Shown: positions 5,535 to 9,697 of the stretch, one piece after another
Layout of the letters: each line of letters starts with the position of its first letter
Position numbering within the stretch: the first letter of the stretch is position 1
Assembly (NCBI GenBank): GCA_013812385.1
Contig: JACCTM010000104.1
Span: forward strand, 1 to 9,697
Direction of reading: 5' to 3'
Source of the DNA: Geodermatophilaceae bacterium
GTDB lineage: Bacteria > Actinomycetota > Actinomycetes > Mycobacteriales > Geodermatophilaceae
DNA: 9,697 nt
Translations under genes and position numbers: made by a program
Notes under the pieces: generated by a model
Databases searched by the model: none
Told to the model about the DNA's origin: nothing
Seen by the model: the letters and a program-made list of their open reading frames with translations, nothing else

Positions 5535-5972
5535 GTGATCAGGTATCGCATCGAGGAGACGATCAATCGGCCGGTTGGCGAGGTCTTCCCATACCTCGCC
5601 GATCCGACCCTGCACCCGAAGTGGTCGCCGGTGAGCGATGTGCAGGTCGCGCCGCCCGGCGAGATGCGGGTCGGCACCACCGTCCGCGAGATGATGAAGG
5701 TCGGCTCGAAGCTGGCACCCTTCAGTTGGGAGGTCACCGAGTACAGCCCCGGCGCCAGTTTCGCGTTCCACACCATCGAGGGCCCGATGCGGTGGGATGG
5801 CTCGTACGCCGTGACCCCCACGGGAGACGGCGGAACGCGGGTCATCGGCCTCGGACAGGTGGGCCTGAAGGGATGGCAGCGGTTACTGGAGCCATTCATG
5901 GGACGAGAGATCCAGCGTGGCGAGGCCGCCGAGCTGGGTCACCTCAAGGAGTTGCTTGAGCGACCGGCATGA
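5535..5972 (+). CDS. SRPBCC family (polyketide cyclase/dehydrase-like) protein
   Basis: A 145-residue START-like (SRPBCC) protein. It opens with a beta strand and Glu-Thr-Ile-Asn-Arg-Pro-Val-Gly-Glu-Val-Phe. Asp-Pro-Thr-Leu-His-Pro-Lys-Trp-Ser-Pro (about 27-36) follows, then Gly-Thr-Thr-Val-Arg-Glu and the Trp-Asp-Gly-Ser-Tyr strand. A long C-terminal helix after Glu-Pro-Phe-Met-Gly-Arg-Glu closes the fold. These proteins bind hydrophobic ligands in a deep pocket; no catalytic role can be assigned. GTG 5535 is chosen because GGAGGGG (5524-5530) sits directly upstream and the family starts just before the first strand. The frame is open far upstream, but that part crosses the MerR-type promoter. 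Its stop overlaps the next gene's start by four bases (ATGA), so the two are translationally coupled. Confidence 0.85.
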   Translation: MIRYRIEETINRPVGEVFPYLADPTLHPKWSPVSDVQVAPPGEMRVGTTVREMMKVGSKLAPFSWEVTEYSPGASFAFHTIEGPMRWDGSYAVTPTGDGGTRVIGLGQVGLKGWQRLLEPFMGREIQRGEAAELGHLKELLERPA

Positions 5973-6976
5973 GCGCCACCAGCGGCCTCGAGCGGGTCTG
6001 CCTCATGCTGGCCGACCTGTCCGGCTACACGGCGTACCTGGCCAATGCGGAGCCCGACCACGCGCCGGCGCTGGCCGGCGATTTGGTCGAGACCGTGGTC
6101 CGGCAGCTGCGCCCAACTTTTCGCCTGGCCAAGCTCGAGGGGGACGCGGCCTTCCTGGTGGCTCCGCTGGATCGCCTGGATGGGCCGATGCTGCTCGACG
6201 CCATCGACGCCGCCTATGACGCCTTCCGTCGGCGCATGCAGAGCGTCACCGGGGCGACGACCTGCGATTGCGTCTCTTGCAGCAGGGTTCCCGACCTCGA
6301 CCTCAAGTTCGTGGTCCACGCGGGAAGCCTCGTCCGTCATCGGGTGGCCGGACGGGAAGAGATGGCGGGGAAGGACGTGATCATCGCCCACCGACTGCTG
6401 AAGGCCGCGTCGCCGGCCGCCGCGGGGCTCGAACGCTATGCCCTCCTGACCGATGCCTGCGTCGAGGCCCTGGGCCTCGACGCCGACGCCCTTGGCCTGG
6501 CCGCCGCCACCGAGCGGTTCGAGCATCTCGGCGAGGTGCCGGTGCACTTGCTCGACCTCGAGCACGGCGCGGCCACCGAGGGGCGATCGTGGGCGCCGCC
6601 GCGGCGCACGGCGCTGGACGAGGCCGAGCTTCGGCTGCCGGCGCCGCCGATGGCGGTGTGGGAACAGCTCACCTCGCCACGCCTTCGACCGGGCTGGGAG
6701 GGGATCGACCGCGTGGAGGAGGCGACGGTCAGCGGCCGACGCGGGGTCGGCACCATGAACGCCTGCGTCGCCGACCGCCTGGCCTCAGTCGAGGAGATCA
6801 TCGAATGGCGTCCGTTCGTAGCGTTCGCACGGCGGGTCAGCGTGCCCGGCGTCGGGCGTCGGCCGACCGCTCGGGGAGACCCGCTACGACAAGCTGATCG
6901 GGGGGGTTACGCGCCCGAAGGTGGTGCGCTGGCGGGCGATGGAGGCCACGAGCGGAGCGTTCACCCCGAACCGTGA
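5969..6976 (+). CDS. DUF2652-SRPBCC protein with an aberrant, out-of-frame C-terminus
   Basis: Residues 1 to about 200 match DUF2652, a domain related in layout to class III nucleotide cyclases: Ala-Asp-Leu-Ser-Gly-Tyr (15-20), Leu-Glu-Gly-Asp-Ala-Ala-Phe (56-62) and the family's Cys-Asp-Cys-Val-Ser-Cys (99-104). From about 212 an SRPBCC domain begins (Glu-Leu-Arg-Leu-Pro-Ala-Pro-Pro-Met-Ala-Val-Trp) and runs to Val-Pro-Gly-Val-Gly at about 292-296. It then stops resembling its family. The last 40 residues are a Gly/Arg-rich stretch read out of frame through a NUDIX remnant, ending at TGA 6974-6976. The SRPBCC half therefore lacks its last strands and long helix. The cyclase-like domain is whole and may still fold. 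Ligand and activity are unknown; cyclase activity should not be assumed. It is the second gene of the MerR-driven operon. Confidence 0.75.
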   Translation: MSATSGLERVCLMLADLSGYTAYLANAEPDHAPALAGDLVETVVRQLRPTFRLAKLEGDAAFLVAPLDRLDGPMLLDAIDAAYDAFRRRMQSVTGATTCDCVSCSRVPDLDLKFVVHAGSLVRHRVAGREEMAGKDVIIAHRLLKAASPAAAGLERYALLTDACVEALGLDADALGLAAATERFEHLGEVPVHLLDLEHGAATEGRSWAPPRRTALDEAELRLPAPPMAVWEQLTSPRLRPGWEGIDRVEEATVSGRRGVGTMNACVADRLASVEEIIEWRPFVAFARRVSVPGVGRRPTARGDPLRQADRGGYAPEGGALAGDGGHERSVHPEP

Positions 6977-7109
6977 GGTCGACGACATGCGGTGGTCGCC
7001 CCTGGCGGAGGCGGAGCGACTCCTGACGCGCGACGCCGATCGCGAGCTTCTGCGACGCTTCGCGGCGTGCCTCGGGTCCGCTGAGCCGGGTGCTGCTCTC
7101 GAAGGCTGA
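6858..7109 (+). pseudogene. 3' fragment of a NUDIX hydrolase gene
   Basis: Frame 3 from about 6858 reads Val-Gly-Arg-Pro-Leu-Gly-Glu-Thr-Arg-Tyr-Asp, then RPKVVRWRAMEATSGAFTPN, Glu-Val-Asp-Asp-Met-Arg-Trp and Ala-Asp-Arg-Glu-Leu-Leu, ending at TGA 7107-7109. This is the region after the Nudix box in MutT-like proteins of high-GC bacteria. The box itself (GX5EX7REUXEEXGU) is missing, and a stop closes this frame upstream at about 6819, so the fragment cannot be catalytic. It is joined out of frame to the truncated SRPBCC domain, and GTCGG occurs on both sides of the join (6851-6855 and 6858-6862). The family call is from remembered motifs. Confidence 0.7.
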
Positions 7110-7217
7110 CACGTCCGGGCGACGGGCGGCGGACAGCGCGATGACGCACGTCGTTGCGACACGTTGACCACGTGTCTCGCGTCGTGGAACAGTTGCGACG
7201 AATAGTTGCGGCGACTT

Positions 7218-7246
7218 CGGCTGAGCCAATGGTCCGGCCTCAGCCG
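7218..7246. terminator. inverted repeat between convergent units, possible bidirectional terminator
   Basis: CGGCTGAG (7218-7225) and CTCAGCCG (7239-7246) pair perfectly around a 13-base loop. The hairpin overlaps the stop codon of the CBS gene and lies about 110 bases after the NUDIX remnant on the other strand. There is no T-tract on either side, so this is a structural call only. Confidence 0.4.
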
Positions 7247-7638
7247 GCGAGAATACCCTGGCGCTCCACCAGCAGCGCCGCCGCGATATCCCGCATCGAG
7301 AGGACCCCCAGCAGCGTTCCGGAGCCGTCCACCACAACGAGGTGTCGGAAGTGTCGCTCGACCATCGTGCGGGTGGCGTCCACGACGTGCCAATCCGGGG
7401 TGATCGTGACGGCGTTCGGCGTCATGTACTGCTCAACCGTTGCGGTGATCATGTCCACGCCGTCCGCCACCGCGCGCAGGAGATCCCGCTCGGTGATGAT
7501 TCCGGGTGGCTGGTCCGCGATAATCACCGTGGCCGATCCGTGGCCGAAGTGGCGCATCCGTCGCGCCGCCTGATCGAGCGTCTCGTCCGGCTGCACGGTG
7601 AGGACCGGCCGATCGACGAGGAACCTACCGACCCGCAT
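7240..7638 (-). CDS. CBS-domain pair protein
   Basis: A 132-residue cytosolic protein made of two CBS motifs. The first covers about residues 7-60 (Val-Leu-Thr-Val-Gln-Pro-Asp-Glu-Thr, then Gly-Ile-Ile-Thr-Glu-Arg-Asp-Leu-Leu). The second covers about 70-125 (Tyr-Met-Thr-Pro-Asn, Val-Val-Val-Asp, Leu-Gly-Val-Leu-Ser-Met-Arg-Asp-Ile). The Thr/Ser-x-Arg-Asp signatures (Thr-Glu-Arg-Asp and Ser-Met-Arg-Asp) fit ribose/phosphate binding of an adenosine ligand. Tandem CBS pairs of this size sense AMP, ATP or related nucleotides, but the partner is unknown. ATG 7638 is chosen because the family starts with Met-Arg-Val-Gly-x-Phe; an in-frame GTG at 7680 would add 14 residues and has only a weak upstream GGA. 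It lies on the same strand as phoU but 314 bases away, so it is probably a separate transcript. Confidence 0.85.
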   Translation of the reverse strand: MRVGRFLVDRPVLTVQPDETLDQAARRMRHFGHGSATVIIADQPPGIITERDLLRAVADGVDMITATVEQYMTPNAVTITPDWHVVDATRTMVERHFRHLVVVDGSGTLLGVLSMRDIAAALLVERQGILAG

Positions 7639-7711
7639 TCCTACGATCCGTCCCTTCCGAGGCAGGAGCGCCAAGCCCACTGCTTCCGGGAGCGTTGATA
7701 CCCGGCTTCAT

Positions 7712-7741
7712 GCCTTACCTCGCTGACGTCCGCAATCTCAA
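7712..7741 (-). promoter_or_regulatory. weak promoter candidate for the CBS gene
   Basis: On the minus strand, TTGAGA (7741-7736) and TAAGGC (7717-7712) are separated by 18 bases. The -35 is acceptable and the -10 is poor. It would place transcription start near 7705, about 65 bases before ATG 7638. Confidence 0.2.
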
Positions 7742-7744
7742 GTC

Positions 7745-7792
7745 CGATCCCTAGCAGGATCGCGCGTTGACGTTAACGCCCGATCAACGCGC
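7745..7792. other. two adjoining inverted repeats downstream of phoU
   Basis: CGATCC (7745-7750) with GGATCG (7757-7762) forms a 6-bp stem. GCGCGTTGA (7762-7770) with TCAACGCGC (7784-7792) forms a perfect 9-bp stem around a 13-base loop that contains GTTAAC. On the minus strand these lie 160-210 bases past the phoU stop and could end the pst-phoU transcript or act as an operator for the CBS gene. There is no T-tract. Confidence 0.4.
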
Positions 7793-7952
7793 CATGATGT
7801 TGCCGTCAACCGAGCCGGATCGATCGCGGCTTTGCGGCCACGTCCCCGGCGCCGACATGCAGCTGGTTCGACGCGGCGGGGGCGCACGATGGTGACTCGG
7901 AGGATGGCCCCGATCCGCGCGAGCCGGGGAGCCGCCGTCGCATCGGTCACTC

Positions 7953-8642
7953 CTACGTGTTGAGATCCTCGACCTGGCCGGTCGCCAGGTAGACGACGTC
8001 CTCGCCGATGTTCGTGACCCGGTCTCCGAGCCGCTCGAGGTGATGTGCCGCGAAGAGCATGTGCGTCGTCTGGCGCGAGTGCTCCGGGGCCTCCGTGAGG
8101 AGCTTCATCGCATCCTCGTACACGCTGCTGTACAGGTCGTCGATCTCGTCGTCACGCTTGCAGACGGCGCGCGCCTTCTCCTCACTGACGTCGACCAGGG
8201 CGCGCATCGCGGCATGGAGCTGCTCGCGGCAGATCTGTTCCATGCGCGGGATCTGCTTCAGGATCGGCGTCTCGGGTTCGGAGGCAAGCTGCTGCGCGAG
8301 CTTGGCGATGTTCACGGCGTAGTCGCCCATGCGCTCGAGCTCGGCCGAGGCGTGGTAGAGCGCCAGCAGCTCGCGGACGTCGCGCGCCACCGGTCCCTGC
8401 GTGGCGATGAGCGTGGTGATCTCGGTGTTGATCTCGCGCTGGAGCTCGTTGACCTTGCTGTCATCCCAGCGCACGCGGTCGGCCAGGTCCGAATCGCGCT
8501 GCACGATCGCGCGGCCAGCCTGCTCGAGCGCAAGCTCGACCAGTGCGCCCAGGCGCAGCACATCGTCCTTCACGCCGTTCAGGGCGCGGTCGAAAGTGGC
8601 GCGCGGCCCATGCTGCTCGGACGTGTCCGTGGCTCGTTCCAT
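7953..8642 (-). CDS. phoU: phosphate signalling complex protein PhoU
   Basis: A 229-residue, all-helical cytosolic protein with the two-fold PhoU repeat. Each half carries the characteristic acidic metal-binding helix: ELERMGDYAVNI at 101-112 and HHLERLGDRVTNIGED at 200-215. Length and motif spacing are those of the family. PhoU links the Pst transporter to the phosphate sensor kinase, damping transport and Pho-regulon signalling when phosphate is plentiful. Its ATG follows the pstB stop by 14 bases, and its ribosome binding site (AGAGGGA on the minus strand, 8657-8651) overlaps that stop by one base. It is thus co-transcribed with pstB and probably ends the operon. Confidence 0.95.
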   Translation of the reverse strand: MERATDTSEQHGPRATFDRALNGVKDDVLRLGALVELALEQAGRAIVQRDSDLADRVRWDDSKVNELQREINTEITTLIATQGPVARDVRELLALYHASAELERMGDYAVNIAKLAQQLASEPETPILKQIPRMEQICREQLHAAMRALVDVSEEKARAVCKRDDEIDDLYSSVYEDAMKLLTEAPEHSRQTTHMLFAAHHLERLGDRVTNIGEDVVYLATGQVEDLNT

Positions 8643-8656
8643 GTATCGGGTCCCTC

Positions 8657-9550
<894 letters not shown>

Positions 9551-9579
9551 GTCGTCTCCGTATCTACCCAACACGACGT

Positions 9580-9697
9580 CTACCACCGTCGCTCGAACCG
9601 GTTGCGGATGAGGATCGCGAGCAGGTTCATCACGAGAAGCAGGCCGAGCAGCAGCACGATTCCCGCCGACGCCGCCGTGCGGAAGGCCTCCTGCGGC
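9580..9697 (-). CDS. pstA: phosphate ABC transporter permease PstA, C-terminal end only
   Basis: The last 38 codons of a membrane permease enter from the right edge. The sequence has a hydrophobic final segment (GIVLLLGLLLVMNLLAILI) followed by the positively charged tail Arg-Asn-Arg-Phe-Glu-Arg-Arg-Trp and TAG at 9582-9580. The Asn-Arg-Phe-Glu-Arg-Arg-Trp ending just upstream of pstB is typical of PstA. It forms the transmembrane channel with PstC. The gap to pstB is 29 bases, consistent with one operon. The rest, including the permease EAA loop, is outside the window. Confidence 0.85.
   Translation of the reverse strand, partial: PQEAFRTAASAGIVLLLGLLLVMNLLAILIRNRFERRW

Larger units (their letters stand above)
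7639..7952. other. intergenic region between phoU and the CBS gene
   Basis: The 314-bp gap contains two adjoining inverted repeats (7745-7792) and a weak minus-strand promoter candidate. A minus-strand frame from GTG 7950 to 7738 (70 codons, Arg-rich) starts just after phoU but resembles nothing I know, and its codon pattern looks non-coding, so it is not called. Confidence 0.6.

Noticed and set aside
5969..6976. Active adenylate or guanylate cyclase
   Set aside because: DUF2652 resembles class III cyclases in layout, but I cannot see the full set of metal and transition-state residues, so catalysis is not claimed.
7738..7950. 70-codon minus-strand frame just after phoU
   Set aside because: Arg-rich and unlike any known protein, it spans the twin inverted repeats; most likely a chance frame in high-GC DNA.

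Overview
This is a high-GC bacterial segment of chromosomal character. The protein set (YCII/DGPF, TfoX-N, DUF2652 plus SRPBCC, MerR-type promoters, an actinobacterial-style PhoU) and the heavy G/C bias suggest a soil-type Actinomycetota or Chloroflexota lineage. That placement is an inference from family habits. No rRNA, tRNA, phage gene, transposase or CRISPR array is visible.

Layout. Positions 1-1726 (+) hold a run of small housekeeping-type genes, most of them broken: the 3' end of an ATP-grasp-like gene frameshifted by a perfect 17-bp tandem duplication, an intact YCII/DGPF gene, a TfoX-N-like gene with an internal TAG and a 1-nt frameshift, and a cupin gene reduced to its C-terminal part. 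Positions 1727-2461 are gene-poor, with one full copy of a hairpin-forming intergenic repeat and a MerR-type promoter that drives an intact metal-dependent amidohydrolase (2462-3547, +). A second full repeat copy follows that gene in a 532-bp convergent intergenic region. A winged-helix-fused SAM methyltransferase (4080-5186, -) comes next. Beyond it, a second near-identical MerR-type promoter drives a two-gene operon (+): a small SRPBCC protein and a DUF2652-SRPBCC protein whose 3' end has been replaced, out of frame, by the tail of a NUDIX gene. On the minus strand follow a two-CBS protein (7240-7638), then phoU, pstB and the 3' end of pstA, the distal end of a phosphate-uptake operon transcribed leftward from beyond the window.

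How the parts relate. The pst/phoU block is a standard high-affinity phosphate import and signalling unit. The amidohydrolase and the SRPBCC operon share a 31-bp promoter architecture (TTGACA, 15-bp palindrome inside a 19-bp spacer, TAG-S-GT), so they probably answer to one MerR-family activator encoded elsewhere. The repeats and the four damaged genes point to a locally decaying, recombination-prone stretch. I do not see a new multi-gene system. The parts most worth following are the 123-bp structured repeat family and the shared MerR regulon.
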